Shown here: positions 12,770 through 64,000 of the stretch, one piece after another
How positions within the stretch are numbered: position 1 is the first letter of the stretch
How the letters are laid out: each line of letters opens with the position of its first letter
DNA from: Hirundichthys speculiger
Taxonomy: Eukaryota; Chordata; Actinopteri; Beloniformes; Exocoetidae
DNA: 64,000 nucleotides
NCBI GenBank assembly: GCA_018398805.1
Contig: JAGFBZ010002379.1
Span: 682,001-746,000 of the forward strand
Reading direction: 5' to 3'
Made by a program: the position numbers and the translations under genes
Notes under the pieces: generated by a model
What the model was told of the DNA's origin: nothing
Databases searched by the model: none
The model's input: the letters and a program-made list of their open reading frames with translations, nothing else

Positions 12770-14167
12770 GGGGGTTATTACCTGTTAATAACCAGAAAGG
12801 TATTAACAAAGTTAATAAATAAAAATGGGGCACCACCTGATAAATCAGGAAATAAAGACTAAACGGCACAATCAGTCTCAAAATGGCTGTTGTTCTATGC
12901 ATGCCAGCCTGTGACCAGGTGTGGCGCTACAGAGCAACAGAGAAGGTGTGCGAGTCCGAAGCACAGACCTCTTCAACCAACAAATGTTATAAAACTGTGT
13001 GAAATAACCACAAACAACTTCTCTAATTAGAATATATCAGAATTTATTAACAAGTATTAAGATGAACAAACACTTGAATCAAGATCCTGATATCTACTAA
13101 CTAAAAGACACCTGGACTAACATAAGCAAATAAACATTAAATGGAAAGGAGTATCAATTTATTTACATATATGCTGGGGGACTGTGTGTGTGTGTGTGTG
13201 TGAGAGAGAGATAAACTAAGATGGCTTCGTAGCGTGAGGAAGATTCCAAGATGGCGGACGAGGTCACATGGTGACTTCGTCCCTCGACAAGATGGCTCCC
13301 GACTAACGGAAGGTTGTTAGTAAAGGAAAGGGAAAGACAGAATAAAATCAACAAAGCTAGAATGTTTCCTAGCGACTAGCAACTCTGTCGTTTCCCCGTA
13401 GATGCAGCGATTAAGCCACTTCACAGAGCTGCTCTGATCTTTGAACTGGGAAATGGAGATTTGAGCTGCTTTTCACAATAAAAAAAACATCAAAGCAGTT
13501 TAGTTACAGCGGGACCGATGGTCCGGTTCTAGGCATATGTGACACACAAGAAAATGGGAATTTGCAAACAACACTAAACTAAGCTCTGCCCAGACACAAA
13601 AGCCTCTTACATGGATCGCTCTGGAAGCGATCAATGGTGTTGTGGGGTCTGTGGAAGTCTGGATTGATGATCCAGGATCGGTTGAATAGGGAAGGGTTGA
13701 ACGTATGCTCCGCTGGTATCCAGGAGTGGCTCTCCTCCTCTTTCTCTCTCTTTGTGGTTAACAGAGAGATGTGGTGTTATGCAGCAACGGCAGCTAGGCT
13801 GTCTTCCCTCCTGGCTCGTTTGAGGCCGGTCACACGTCCCGGGTGCATGGGTGATTCCTACGCGTTGTTTCCTCCATACTTTGCAGCTCACTCCGTAGGC
13901 GCGTCACAATTGGACAAAGCGATTGTCATTGGACAACGAGAGGGATCTCCTGCAGACGGGTCGCCAGGGAAATGCAGGCCTTCAGCTAATTACCTTGCTG
14001 GAGCAGGCCAGAGAGAGGTGCACCTTTGCTTGGAGGTGGTCAGAGAGAGAGCGAGAGAAGGGAGGGAGCTGGTATTTATGTGAGGGGACGCGATCCGCCT
14101 TTGCTGGGGACCCCTGCTGTGCTGTGGGGGGCCTTAGCCAGGCAGAGGGTGTGACATCACTATCACA
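12770..14167 (-). mobile_element. Candidate solo long terminal repeat (LTR element, minus orientation)
   Basis: The minus strand starts TGTGATAGTGATGTCACACC at 14,167. It has a TATA-like cacataaataccagc within about 100 nt, a pyrimidine-rich start region, then a long non-coding body with a CA microsatellite and several AATAAA-type signals. It ends around a ggtggtgcccc stretch and a short palindrome (ggttatta/taataacc, 12,773-12,793). No gag, pol or env is visible. Boundaries and target duplication were not established, so the class is uncertain. Confidence 0.4.
13183..13202. repeat. (TG)10 microsatellite
   Basis: A 20-nt uninterrupted TG repeat followed by a short GA tract, inside the candidate LTR. 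Confidence 0.9.
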
Positions 14168-17100
14168 CCTTGTCGTAAAACAATAAAACATTCCAAAGCA
14201 TATTGGGGGTTGCAGTCATTTCAGTGGTCCTTTGTCTCAAACTGCCATGTGCTCTTTGTGTAACCCATGGCCCACCAGCTTGTAAGCTCATTCACGTGCA
14301 GGATGGCGACTGCTGTAAAAACTACTTCTCCCTGACACCTGTAGGGGGTGCCAAATCTCAAAGTGGAATAATTGCTTTAATTATCAACATTTTTTGACAA
14401 TAACTGAAACAATTTTTGATGTCAAAGTATTCAAATTTCATTGTACCACAGTACTTTTGTTTGGACAAAGCAAATATTATGACTGAATCCTCTTGACCTT
14501 AGAAGGTATTTTATAAGATTCTGAATTGGTTATTATTTTAAAACACGCTTAATCTATTTCTATACTATATTTTAACATCTGGCACTTTGTAAACCAAAAA
14601 GGGAAAAATAAAACTCTGATAACTGATGTTAAAATAGACCATAGTTATATGATCAGCAGAGCCAAACCTTTAGTTTTCCACACTTCTGTTTAGTTTAAAA
14701 AGCTGATTGTTAGAATGTCAGTGATCCTGTAATCTATTGATTTCCTCTGTCTTCATTTAATCACTCTTTACTGTCAGTCTTAACCAGAATTTATGTTTCA
14801 GTATGAGATCAATACAGAGTGTTAAGAGTGATATAACCAGTGTGAGTTTTTTGCAGCATGTGCTTGCATCAGTTTGCAGTTAGTCTCCAAAGCCCTGACT
14901 GGCAGCAAGGCTTCTAATGCTGCTTCAAACAACTGCAACTGAAAACCAGAATGATTAAATGCTATTCTGATTTTGTGAGGATCAGGAGGCCCATAAGTAA
15001 CATTTTGCTAAAACTACTGCAACATAGAAATGCGTAGAAGTGTTCACAAATATTGAACCAGGTTTTCACAGGGACCGGCAGAACGTTTTAAACAGGGAAA
15101 TGCTGCAGCAGAGTACTAGCTCTTATTAACACCAATTCAAATAATGCCATTTGAATTCTGATTTTGTGTCCCGCATGTGCTCTATATTTGAGCAGTGGAC
15201 TGTGTCATGTGAGTCTCACAGGAGCAGACACCTACTATTTCTACAATGAATGCCAAAAGGTTTGATAATCTTTCCAGATGCTATATGCTCAGTACATCGC
15301 TGCAGGCGGATGACATTAAGAGCTAGCTACTGAGAAGAGTGCAGCATTGATCAAGTAAAGATGTGTCTCCCTGGACTCAGAGGAGACCTATTCTTATGTG
15401 TCTTTTGTGTCATAAATTCAAAACATTTTTCCCTTGATTCACCACTTGGCATCGATGGGCAGCAATCAAAGAGTTAGAAAAAGGATCATATGACAGGTAC
15501 ATGACATTTACTTTTACACAAAGCAGCTGTGGCCTCTATGCAGTTTGAACATTTCTAACACAGTCACAACAAACAGTTGTAAAAAACACATTTTTATAGA
15601 GGGTGTTTCATTGAAATGACTGCCTGAAAAGGATCAACATAAAAAGCTTGACACAGTTTTACCGACTGTCAAGTCTTACTGAGCTAAAAGTTACAGTATG
15701 CACATAAAATATATGCAATTGCTTGTAAAGTTTTTGACTCTTGTTTCCGAACTTTTCCTGGTCTCTGTGCTTTTCGCTCTTCAACCTTCAACTGATTATC
15801 GTGATGATTTCAGCCTTTTAGAATGAAGTCTAAGCTTTTCCAGCTCAAATAGTGTGTGACCCATTTATATCAAAGAGAAAAAAAAGCAGCATGTGGAAAG
15901 CAGTGAGAAGACCTGCATTCTTTCAACACCACACTTAGTATTTGTTTCCCCAGTGAGATTTCAGTGTTCCTGTATTAAAACAATTTAGTGTTATATTCAA
16001 ATGTTCAAATGTAGGGAAATAGTTTTTTTTTTTTTTGCTTAAGCATAAGAATGATGACAAGAGGGTTGTGTGGTATTTGGAGGTCAGTTTGAGAAGTAGC
16101 TGTATTAATAATGTTCAGATCATTGTGTGGAAAGTCAGCTGGGCCTGGACTCAATCAAGCAAGCATGGCCTTTTGCCCGTTTTCTTTTTTTAAATATATA
16201 TATAATAATCAGCAGTTTGCTTTGTGCAGACCTTGACTGAAAATGATTACAGATGATGTGAGAAACACTGGAAAAAAGCTGACACGCACTCTTTCAGTGC
16301 CACGTCGTTTGGAATGGGTGTCATAGTGGTAGGTTGGTTGGGGGAAAAAAAAAAAGAAGTAATAAAAAAAAAAAATCACAATCTTTGAACAAAGGCTGCA
16401 TTTGAGGATTTGGACATATGCGCTTGAAGATTCAGACACATGCACACATTGCAGTCCAGATATAAATCTAAGTCTGTTGCAGGAGAGTGGGAAGAAAAAT
16501 TCTCAATGAAAAGAAAAAGCAACAATTTTAAAAACTGCAGTCTCTCTGTGTTGATAAATTCTCCTGCTGGCCTGTTAGATAAACTACCACTTGAGAAAAA
16601 AGCTGTTGGTTTTTAATATGTTCATACTGAGCCATTTTAGAAACATGGAACAAAATCATGGCAAAAGAAAAAGAACTGTAGTACATGTACGCCCTCCAAC
16701 TCAAAGTTCTTCTTCTCACATTTAGCCATTATATTTTAAAGACCTCATTGTTCCATATTAACCCAGCAGAGCACTTTGCTCTTAAACAGCAAGCTTAGTT
16801 GTGGCTCAGAGTGTTTCCAAAAATAAATGGGAGGCAGAGCCTTCAGTTATCAGGCTTCTTGCTTTTGGAACCGCAGCTCCCAGTTTGTGTTTGGGATGCA
16901 GACACTCTATCGAACCTTGGAGATTAGATTGAAAGTTTCCTTATCCTTATTTGATAAATCTTATAATTGGGTCTGGCTCGGATGACCCTGAGCCAGCCCT
17001 TTAGTCATCCTGCTGCAGGAGTACATGGTTGGAAGACCTCCTATGATGCTCTGGGCACTTTTCCTCATTTTGCACCTCTTCGTGCATGTATATGTGATCA

Positions 17101-19606
17101 TTACTGTTATCAACTTGTTTGTAACTCATTTTTGTAAGTGTCTCTTTCCTGACCTTTCACCTTTAAATAGACCTTAAATAACTTCCTAACTTTGCGATGC
17201 CACAAAATACCACAAAGGTATGGATCACTGACAGCTGTGAAGTTGCAGATGCCATGCACTCAGACTGATGAACCTGCAGGTCATGTTTGAATCGTTGGTC
17301 CTCTCCTCATTTTTATGAAAACACTGTTAGGATGTATCACTTAGAATCTAAAGGCTCACATCACTTAGTAGTCTGTGTTTCAGGCTCTTCCAGTATCCAG
17401 GTCCTTGGGGAAAGCAGTAATGCTGAGTTTAAATCTTGGATCACAGTCTTGTTTTTGTGCTTGTAGCTCGGCGTTGTTCCATTGTCTTGGTTATGGTTTT
17501 CCTATTTTTTTCAAATTCCCCTAGACAGCAGTCATCATTTCTGACTGAGCCGCATATGCACAACCTTGATTTGATCCTCTCTAACATCTGCAGCAGATGT
17601 GGCAGTCCTCATGTACATGTATTTATGGAGTGTTTTTGTCCCCCTGTGTCGTAGTCTTTTAAACTCTTCTTACTTTTCCGACCTCTGTTTCTTTGGCCAT
17701 TTTCTTAAGCAAAAAGCACTTGCATAAATACGCTACAGATTGTCTTATGTCTCAGAAAAGGATCCTTTTTCTCATTGGATATAGAATTAGATATCCTTAT
17801 TCCCCTCAAAAGTCAAGTGGTGCTACCTGTAGCCAATAAAAATATATTGGGGCAGAGGGAGGATCATCACTCACTAAAAACCCGTGGCAGCGGAGCTTTC
17901 ATCCACTAACAGTATACCTGGAAAATATGCTTGAAATGTGGCAACAAGTCACCAAAGTGCTGACAAATTGCACTGCTGTGACTCCAAAAAAATCTCTCAG
18001 TTATATCCCAGGAATTGACTTCAAAAACCTAAATAACAATTTTATAAGTTTGGCTGCCATAACAAATTGGAGCCAGAAAATTAGGGAGTGATTTTCTGGC
18101 TCATTAGATAGGAGAACACATGTTGATTTTTTTTTATCAGGAAGCTTGAGAAAAGAAATATCTTTTTAATGCAATTGAATGACTACCAATACAGTCTTTT
18201 TCCCAAGATTTTTTTTCTTCATTATCTACTATGTGTCTTGCAGCAACATAAATGACATTTGGAAATGAGAGAGGCCTGAGTATTAGCTGCAGCGATGATT
18301 GATATGCGGCACAACAAAGTCTCCCTGCTCCTGCAGGTTATGAAGAGCCTTTTCCATCCTCTGAGCAGTGAAGGAGATTAATAATGGGGCAGAGTTTTGC
18401 TGTATGTTAAAAATGCGTGGCGTACCTGCTGCTCGATATAAACATTACTCATAGAGTTAAAAGTGCTCGACAAAAATGCAAGCAATCACTTTTGGGCATG
18501 ATCTTAAAAGTACAGTGGATTTCTGCTGTTGCACCGTGGAAAAGGAACAATCAATCTCACTTCTGAACATTAATCTCAGAATCTCATAAAGGCAGGAATG
18601 ATTAATTGGCAACAAATACAAAGTAGACACATCCAGTGATTCAGACAAGTTGGTGAAAGCTTCTCCAACCAGTTTATTGTGCTGCTGACCCATTTATAAT
18701 TATATCTTTCTCCATAATGCATCACAGTAATTTTCACATAAACTGAAAATAATGTATTTTCAAAGATACAGTAAACTCTGGCCATATCTTGGTTTGGGTG
18801 TAAAGATGAAAGCTCATTTCTTGGGAAAGATTTTATCAGTTTAGCAGAAAAGCAAATATGACATAGGATCTGGAAAGCAACTGGATTAATATTGAGTGTG
18901 ATAAAATCTGGAATATAGCAGTTAAAACTGGTTCAACAAAGGTCCATTGAAAGTCTGTCCAGATTCAACACAGCAGATGTGGATCATTTGTATGCTGTGG
19001 TGAAAAAAAGCATTTTGAGCCTTTGCTAAAGTATAAAAACACGTGTATACAGCTTAATTTCACCAAAACTAAAGTGAGTGAAGGATTTTAACTAAGTTCA
19101 GTAAATTCACTACGTTTTAAATATTTTATCACAATAATTTGTTGTATTTTATAGATACTGGCATTTTCACTTTATAAAGAGCCTATACAGACATGACGAT
19201 TTTATGAAGGATAATTGAATGATATAAAGAGAGAACAATTCCTAATAACATTTATATGTTAAATATTGTCCGTATTCATTTTATGGTTTTTGGCCTTTGA
19301 ACATCTTTGACTTTGGAGCCAGTCTCAGAAGGGCACGTGGAACTGCAGTTCTTGGCTCTCTGCGTTGGAGTCTTTTTTTTTTTTTTCTTTAGCTCATTGT
19401 CTGTTATTTTGACACCGTAGTATGTTGGGGCAACATTTGTCATCCCAACTAGCACAGCTAAACCCCGTCTGCTAACACAAATGAGCCATGATGTTGATTA
19501 AGTACATCTGAGGCACATTTGGAAGATTTTGCCCGAAAAGAATGCGGCAGCAGGGAGAAGTAAAACATGATTCATACTTTTGAACCACTGTAGTTTTCAT
19601 TACCCT

Positions 19607-19612
19607 TTTATT
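19607..19612 (-). promoter_or_regulatory. Candidate fndc1 polyadenylation signal (AATAAA)
   Basis: The minus strand reads AATAAA about 1.8 kb after the fndc1 stop codon, followed by further AATAAA copies just upstream near 19,640 and 19,690. This is the nearest canonical hexamer cluster I saw. It is assigned by position only; an ATTAAA near 20,258 is an alternative. Confidence 0.25.
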
Positions 19613-20943
19613 CAGTCTCCCACAGTTCCTGAGCAAATAATTGGTCTTTTATTCTTTGTTCATAAACACATTAGAATTTACACAGTAGCTTTTATTATGT
19701 TGTGGTGAAAACCAAAAACTTCTAAAAACAATGTATATTGGGATTAGAACACAAATTGACAAGCAAAAGATTAGCTGTCAGGAACTATTACACGATGAAT
19801 TACAAATGCCATGAGTGAAAATGAACAAACCTATCTATACACAACCTAATGGGGACGTATTATGAAGAAAAGAAAAATCTTGACTGATGCTTGAGAGCGA
19901 CTACTTTAAAAAATCTGTTATAACACAACCGTGTCACTTTGCTTGGGGTCACCTCCATCTAAAAGTCCGTTCAGTGAGCCTTTTAGATTTGAAGGGTTCT
20001 GTGGAATCACAGGAGCAGCTCAGGGTGGAATTATCCAGAGCTCTCATTTTTATCTGCACCCACAAGTTCACATCATGCTACATTCACCGTAACTCAGAAA
20101 TGGGAAGAAGTAAGTTCTACTTCTTTAGCGCACAACACAGTTAGGAAACCATCGATTATATTCACTCAGAGATTTCTTCAGGTTTGCTGCAGTACAGAAT
20201 GGTATCCCTTTGGGGTTTCATACAGTATTTGAATTGAATTGAAATAAAACGTAATTTTAATTTGCTATTATTAGCAAATTCTCATTAGCAATTAAGTAGT
20301 TCACTTCACCTTTGGCTTTTCTTCTTTAAATGTGACATCAAAAGGCACATACAAGCAACAACGTGGCTTGCCAAACATTATCGTAAAACTCTTCAAAACC
20401 TCAATTACTGAGGGTGTATAATGCATCTGAAGAATTGCGACGTCCCCTTTGACTCATCGATTACTTGAAGGCTGGTCATTATGTTATTTCAGAGTGCCTG
20501 CCCATGGTGTGGTTTGACATTACTCTTGACAATATGCTTGAAGGAAGATCCATAGATCTTGCAGACCAGGAAATGTAACTACTTAAGAATGAAGTTGCAC
20601 ATCAAATATTTGTTTTTTTGGTTTGGTGTGTGACAGTGTGAGCTCAGATTGCTAAATGCTCTAATGTGAGCTCCCAGGCTTGGTACTGTATGACGTGTTA
20701 TGCAGTTTAACATGCATTAAGAGTTTTTGAGCTTAAGTGTGTAGAAGTGGAAAGCTAAAACATGAACCCCAAAGGAGGCAGACTCTGAAAAAGCATAGTG
20801 TGGAGTAGAGATCAGCCCTAAAATCAGCTGCGATGAACAGACCTGTTTGAAAGGGGAGCTGTGATGTTGCATTTCTCTGAAATTTTGACCAAAGCATGCA
20901 CAGACATTTCAATAACAACTTACAAAATAGCTGTGCCAACTTT

Positions 20944-20968
20944 AAAAAAAAAAAAAAAAAAAAAAAAA
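20944..20968. repeat. Poly-A homopolymer (25 A)
   Basis: Twenty-five consecutive A on the plus strand, about 0.45 kb after the fndc1 stop on the antisense strand. It may be the tail of an old retroposed copy, but no target duplication was identified. Confidence 0.85.
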
Positions 20969-21397
20969 GGCACAATATGTCTCAATTAAGTTCCCATTTA
21001 TACAATTTACTTCAAAGCTTGTTCTTTGGTCCAATGTCGGTGGTTTAACCAAATGTGTATCCATCACTAAAGAGATAAATAATACTTTGTAAGGACCTGT
21101 CTCTGGGATAGTTGGAAATAATACAAGTAGACAAGGAGTTAAGATTTAGGTTAAGCAGGAGCAAACATGCTTCTTTTTCCCTCATATACAGACTGCTTTA
21201 TATAAAAAGTGCATTGTAATGATAAACATTGAGTTGTTTAAAAGTACTATATTCTCTTTTTCTGAAGCTGTAACAAATATGCAGTGGTGTCTTGTGCTTG
21301 CGGGTAAAAGTCTATGTTTAAAGGCAGGACCACAAAGGTTGAGAGCCTGCAGCAGGATGCAGCGCTGTTTCCCGTGGCGCCTCCTCTTCTCCCCGTG

Positions 21398-59151
<37,754 letters not shown>

Positions 59152-62100
59152 CTGCAAAACAAATGATGTCAGATTTATTTTAGCTGTATAAGCTTGTCAA
59201 AACATGATTCATTTTATATTATTTCTCATACTAAGTGTGAAGATCCATTTCTCTTATATATTCTGGCATTTGTATGGATATTGTATCAGCTCTGTAGGTC
59301 ATTGATCTACCTCCTTCTTCAGTGCCAAGAGGACAGTTTCCAAAGCATCAACCATTCTTGGCACTGAGATTCTCTTCAGCTCTACTTCTCCTGAGGCTTA
59401 CAAATCTGTGCTGGTGGCCTTGAAAATATATGACGTAATCTGACTATTGAATAAATAAATGAGGTGTTGAATGAGTGCAACAAGTAACCTTTGTACTCTA
59501 TTCTGGCTATTATTGCTAATGGACAGAAAATGTCCCACATCACGCTGTGAATTTAACACACGTGAAAGAAAAATCTCCTGCAGGGTCCAGGAGAGAATTG
59601 AAATCACCCAAAATTTTGACAAAAGCTGACTTGATTTGTCATGCTTAAAGTTCTAGTTTTACGCCTGAGAGCTTGCGTGGATGTTTGAAATTCAGCTGAG
59701 CCAACAAATGAAATGACACCTACTGGAAAAATGACCCCGGTGACAAAACCCTCGTTACTTACTCTTCAGCCCTCTTTAACGCGTAAAACCCTGATTACTA
59801 CAAATACATTTTAATGACTGACTTTGATTAAAGTTCATCCTAATGAGATTACTGGGTAGCAATTATGTGCACAAAAAGCTAAATAAGATAAAATAAAATA
59901 AAAAAAAAATACACAATGCTCATTCAATACACAACACGACACGACATGACAAGACATTTGAACTTAAATGGTCTTTAGCAAGTGAGGAGTTCAGATTCCT
60001 TTGCCAAGGTGAAAACCAAGTCAGAGATACAGTCTGGCCTTCTAGTTCAGAGTTTAAAAAGATTATACTTGTGAAAGCAGTTTTTTGTTTAGACTCATCT
60101 CTAAGTGTAAATTCTAAGCGTAAAGTCTAAAGAAAATGAGAAAGGACCTCAGTCCTCTGCCAAGACCTGCACCTTATACATCTGAAGAAATCCGTCCACA
60201 CAAAAGCTTTACGTGGTTGTTTCTTTGGTGTTATTCTGTAATGTTATATCGCTGGTGATCTTTCCACCAGACCCATAAGGAAATTTTAACTTAAAATTTT
60301 CCACTATGTCCGTGAGCTAGTTGCTGACATCATCTGTCTGCTGTTTGATCCACTGCAGGTGGGATACATTGGGGTTTTTAGAGTGAAATCAGCTGCCTGT
60401 TCCTGCTGGAAAAAAAAAAAACACTGATGAAAGCAATGAGAGTGAACCAAAGCAGCAGAGTTGTCTGCAAATGCTGAAAAACTCCCAAGCTTTAGCTGAC
60501 AGATGGTCACAGCTCCTTAGAGTGTTAAATACACGCTGAAGCATTGTCTCATCATTGTGTTTGCTGGCTGTTGATATCTCTACTCTAGCGACAGTGTCTG
60601 ACATTGTAGATGGGTGCATTAAAGCATCTGGGAGTATTTTTCTGGTTAAAAAACAAAACACATTCTCATAATTATTTCCTCATTAGCACAGGCGTACAGT
60701 TGAGTTACTTTTATCAGCTGTCTGAAGCAGTCTCCACTTACAGAAATCTGGATACACTTCAGACACTTCACACCCTGTTTCCAATAAGGCTGTGTTATAA
60801 CATAGTAAAGGATCTACTTCTCTGTCCAGACATCGCTCTGTGTTTTAGTCTCTCTGGAAATGTATGATCCAAGGACCAGATACTTCTGATTAAATCAAGT
60901 CTCCTTCAAACACATCAGTTGCATGTTCACCATCCAAGAACAAACAGTTTGGGAAACAGCTCAGCAACCGAGTGGTTGTAGCATTACAATCCTACAAAGG
61001 GACTCTTGGTTTCAGGGCGTTGCAACAAGAGAGCAGAGCAGCATTGTAAAGTTTCCTGCGCTTGGTTTGTAAATGTGAAATGGAAAGACAAATAGAAAAG
61101 GATCCAATTAGAAAGTGGAAAGAATTAAATATGTGAAGAATGAGCGCAAGGCCTCAGGGTCATTATGTCATGGCCTGTGTTTCAATAAAATCAAGAGTGC
61201 AGGTTGGAAAGATACGAAGCACATGCACACCCAGTAACCCCAGTGACACATAGGTACTGAAACGCTTGCACGTGCATGCAGGACTTGGTCCAAATGGCAA
61301 GCCCTGAGGTTGAATGTGAGTTGTAAAAGTGTTCTAGAAAATATTTGTGCTCCTGCACCTGCACTGTGCTCGGTTTTACAAGAAGAATCCTCTCAATTCA
61401 CCACAGACTCGAAGACACTTGGATTTCATTCCTCCCTGAAGAGTTTGTTATCAGCCCCTAACAACTGTCTTCTTCCACAAACTTCCATCAATAATCAGGG
61501 CGTCTGTGCATGCATGTTCTTCAGTGACTGGCCTCACCGATTTCTTTTTTGAGGGTGATAATAAAGCTCATACAAAGCTGCAAATGTTTAGAAAGTAAAG
61601 TCATCTAATGCTGTAGCAACAGAAAAGGGTGACTCACTTAGATGTCATTTCTCAAGTAAGGGCCAGATGCAAGTGATATGGAGATTTATTTTCTTTTCTA
61701 TTATAGAAATATTTTGCAGTCTTAGAAGAGCACAACTTCAAAGTCCTTTTAATGTGGGTTTTTAAAGCCAGCTGGATAAAATGTAGTTATACATTAATTT
61801 TTTTATTTTAATTTTCTATACCCATTTCATCCTGTTCAAGGTCTCCAGAGGCTGGAGCCCATGCAACTGTCAAAGCATAATGTTATAAACCAAAAAATAT
61901 GCAGTTTACAAAATGCAACACCAATTTGTTTTTCCGGGGATTTTTTCATGTGATGACAACAGACATCCACAGAACATACTGTTTTCATTTAAAGGTTTGA
62001 TCCAGAGCAAATACGATCCTGTTTCTGGAAAGCTGCTGCGTTCTGTGATTTTCATTAAATTATAGAACATCATAAATAAAGATCCAGTTACCTTTATTTT

Positions 62101-62560
62101 TTTGGCAGTGAATGCAAAAAGACAAATATCTGAAACTGAGGGCGGGGCAAGATCCCAAACCACTTAAACTAAAACAATGTCTTTTTGTAATTTAAACTAG
62201 TAGACATGGCTGTAAATTCTGAACCTCCAGGAAGGGCATGATGAAAGTCTTTCCAGTCTTATGTACGTTGAGACTTGGGTGTGTTAACAAAATTATATTT
62301 GTATCTTTCTGCTTTACTGTGTATTCGTAGAATGAAACTACATATGAGGCAGATCTGTCTGGACAATGTCCAAAAAAAAAAAAAAAAAAAGGACAGTGGA
62401 GCCCTCAGCGCCTCTGATGAACCTGAGCTCAAAGATGTAGCCAGTACATTCTTCTTTAAGCTTGTAAAAGCCAAAAAAAAACTTTCAGTAAACGAACCCT
62501 CACATTCATTATTTGGCTTCTTTTTTTTTTTTGTGAGTCTCAATCAACTTCATTTCATTA
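59152..62560. other. Upstream fndc1 intron without recognised exons
   Basis: No exon coding the first FNIII domain or signal peptide was found on the minus strand. A LINE-tail-like piece (about 61,810-61,880, 'catcctgttcaaggtctcc') and homopolymers occur. The 5' exons and promoter of fndc1 should lie beyond 64,000. Confidence 0.5.
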
Positions 62561-62569
62561 TTTAATATA

Positions 62570-63605
62570 CAGTGCTGTGAAAAATATTTACCTCCTTACA
62601 GATTTCTTCCATTTTTTTCAGTTTTTCCACACTCACACATTTCAAATTGTCAAATATTAGCCAATATCTGTCAAAGATAACGATAGTCAATACAAAAAGC
62701 AGTTTTAAAATAATGATTTCTCAATAATTACGTAAAAAAAAGTTATCCAAACCAACCTGACCTGATGAGACACCCCCCTCCTCCCAATTAAATCATGAAT
62801 TATCATCATCATGCCTTGATGCCTTGATGTAAAGAAATTTCAGAACAGATGAGAAAAAGTCTATCAGTCTGGAAAAGGTTAAAGTCAGTATTCATGAATC
62901 AACAGTCAGAAAGGAAGTGGAGAAAAAATGACATCTGTGCAAAAGTTCCAAGGTGAAAAATTGCTGACCAAAAGAACACAATGGACCGTCTCATATTTGC
63001 CAAAAGACATCTTGATGATCCCCAGGATCATCTGTAAGCCGTAACTGATGGAACCATGAATTCTGATCTCTACCAGAAAATCCTGAAGGAGAATGTCTGG
63101 CTGGTTTGTGACCTTAAGCTCAAGGGCACTAGATTTATGCAGAAGGACAATGATCCGAAGCGCACCAGCAAGTCCTCCTCTGAATGGCTCAAAAAAGAAA
63201 AAGAATGAAGGCTCTGGAGTGTCCTAGCCAAAGTCCGGACTTAAATCCAACCAAGATGCTGTGGCATTACTTTAAATGGGCTGTTCGTGCTTGAAAACTG
63301 TCCAATCTGGCTGAATTAAAAAAATTTCTCCAAAGAAAAATGAGCCAAAACTCCACAGAGATGTGAAAGACTCATTTCCAGTTATCACAAACACTTGAAT
63401 GAAGTTGTTTCTGCCAAGGACGGCTTGGATGGCTTTATTCCCTTTAATAAATGAAATTGTCATTTGAAAACTGCTTTTTGTGTTTACTCGGGTAATCTTT
63501 GTCTGATATTAAAATTGGTTTAATGATCTCAAAACATGTAAATGTGACAAAACAGCAAAAATGGAAGAAATCTGTAAGAGAACAAACACTTTTTCCACAA
63601 CACTG
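62570..63605 (+). mobile_element. Tc1/mariner element, degenerate
   Basis: Starts CAGTGCTGTGAAAAATATTT and ends, on the other strand, CAGTGTTGTGGAAAAAGTGT, with TA on both sides (62,568-62,569; 63,606-63,607). The terminal repeats are long: both ends share cttacagatttcttccattt. Inside is a decayed transposase with blocks recalling DNDPKRTSKSSSEWL and DLNPTKMLWHYF (the last acidic catalytic region), broken by stops. At 1,036 bp it is shorter than an active Tc1 (about 1.6 kb). Confidence 0.88.
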
Positions 63606-64000
63606 TACATACAATCCTGCAACACATTCCAGAAAGAGCTGGGATGGGGCCAAGTTGAGAGCTGTTATCCAGCAAGATAATAATAATAATATAATAATGT
63701 TGATGTTGTTTCAAACTGGTGATGTCAGATGATTGTAATCATGATGGGATGCATAAACAACATTCAGAGAAGGCTGTGCCTTTGAGAAGTGAAGCTGCAG
63801 TCTTTCTAAAAATGCATGAGAAAATCATTGAAATGTTATCAACAATCTTCCCCAAAGGAGGATTGGAAAAGATATGAGTACTTCATCCTCTACAATACTT
63901 GGTATTATTAAATTTTGGTGTGGAGTGGACATGGGGACAAGTCTAAGCTAAACATCTGTGTTCTCCGAACCCTCAGATTTAAGCATCATTCATCAGTAGC

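Larger units (their letters stand above)
14170..21397. other. 3' flank of fndc1 without a recognisable gene
   Basis: Part will be fndc1 3' UTR (from 21,397 downward). Otherwise I see only AT-rich unique-looking DNA, short random-looking ORFs and homopolymers. No exon with both splice sites and a protein match was found on either strand. Confidence 0.5.

Noticed and set aside
13634..14083. 149-codon plus-strand ORF that could be a gene
   Set aside because: It lies within the candidate LTR, shows no domain, and overlaps equally open frames on the other strand.
61906..62163. 85-codon minus-strand ORF considered as an upstream fndc1 exon
   Set aside because: No FNIII pattern, no suitable splice sites, and no match to the N-terminal region of FNDC1.

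Overview
The window looks like vertebrate nuclear DNA, almost certainly from a ray-finned (teleost) fish. It is AT-rich and intron-rich. It carries the mix of mobile DNA usual in fish: L2-type LINEs ending in an 'aataaa..gccttgcc' tail, an RTE-like LINE, Tc1/mariner, hAT and PIF/Harbinger elements, and a tRNA-derived SINE. No bacterial, plasmid or phage features are present.

One protein-coding gene is clear: fndc1 (fibronectin type III domain-containing protein 1), on the minus strand. I could place 21 coding exons by splice sites and homology, from 59,151 down to the stop codon at 21,398. The true N-terminus, with the signal peptide and first FNIII domain, is not visible and should lie beyond 64,000. 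In protein order the exons give: lineage-specific N-terminal segments; a partial FNIII edge; two full FNIII domains (49.1-49.6 kb and 48.0-48.6 kb); one 2.4 kb exon coding a Ser/Thr/Pro-rich mucin-like region; a conserved 'ITGPDGTKW' linker block; a poly-Thr tract; another FNIII domain (33.2, 31.3 and 25.0 kb); and the conserved Cys-containing C-terminal domain ending in PGKW (22.9-21.4 kb). Reading phases agree across every junction except two places: the giant exon is one nucleotide out of frame (about 46,620), and exon 14 is one nucleotide out of frame unless a shorter acceptor is used (about 38,807).

The rest is introns and intergenic DNA filled with mobile elements. 0-7.2 kb: a SINE, a Tc1 remnant, then an RTE-like LINE broken by two separate hAT-type insertions. 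7.2-12.8 kb: no recognisable gene. 12.8-14.2 kb: a candidate long terminal repeat in minus orientation. 14.2-21.4 kb: 3' flank of fndc1 with nothing recognisable. Inside fndc1 introns: a hAT MITE with a perfect 8-bp target duplication (24.0 kb); an L2 LINE (27.5-29.9 kb); a palindromic MITE (29.9-30.3 kb); a Harbinger element with a Myb-like ORF (37.1-38.6 kb); a Rex1/Babar-like LINE fragment (41.4-42.3 kb); a nearly complete L2 LINE (50.9-54.5 kb); and a Tc1 element (62.6-63.6 kb).

I did not find a convincing new biological system. The most useful leads are the two frame breaks in fndc1, the unusual N-terminal exon set, two unexplained intronic ORFs, and the nested transposon history at 3-7 kb.
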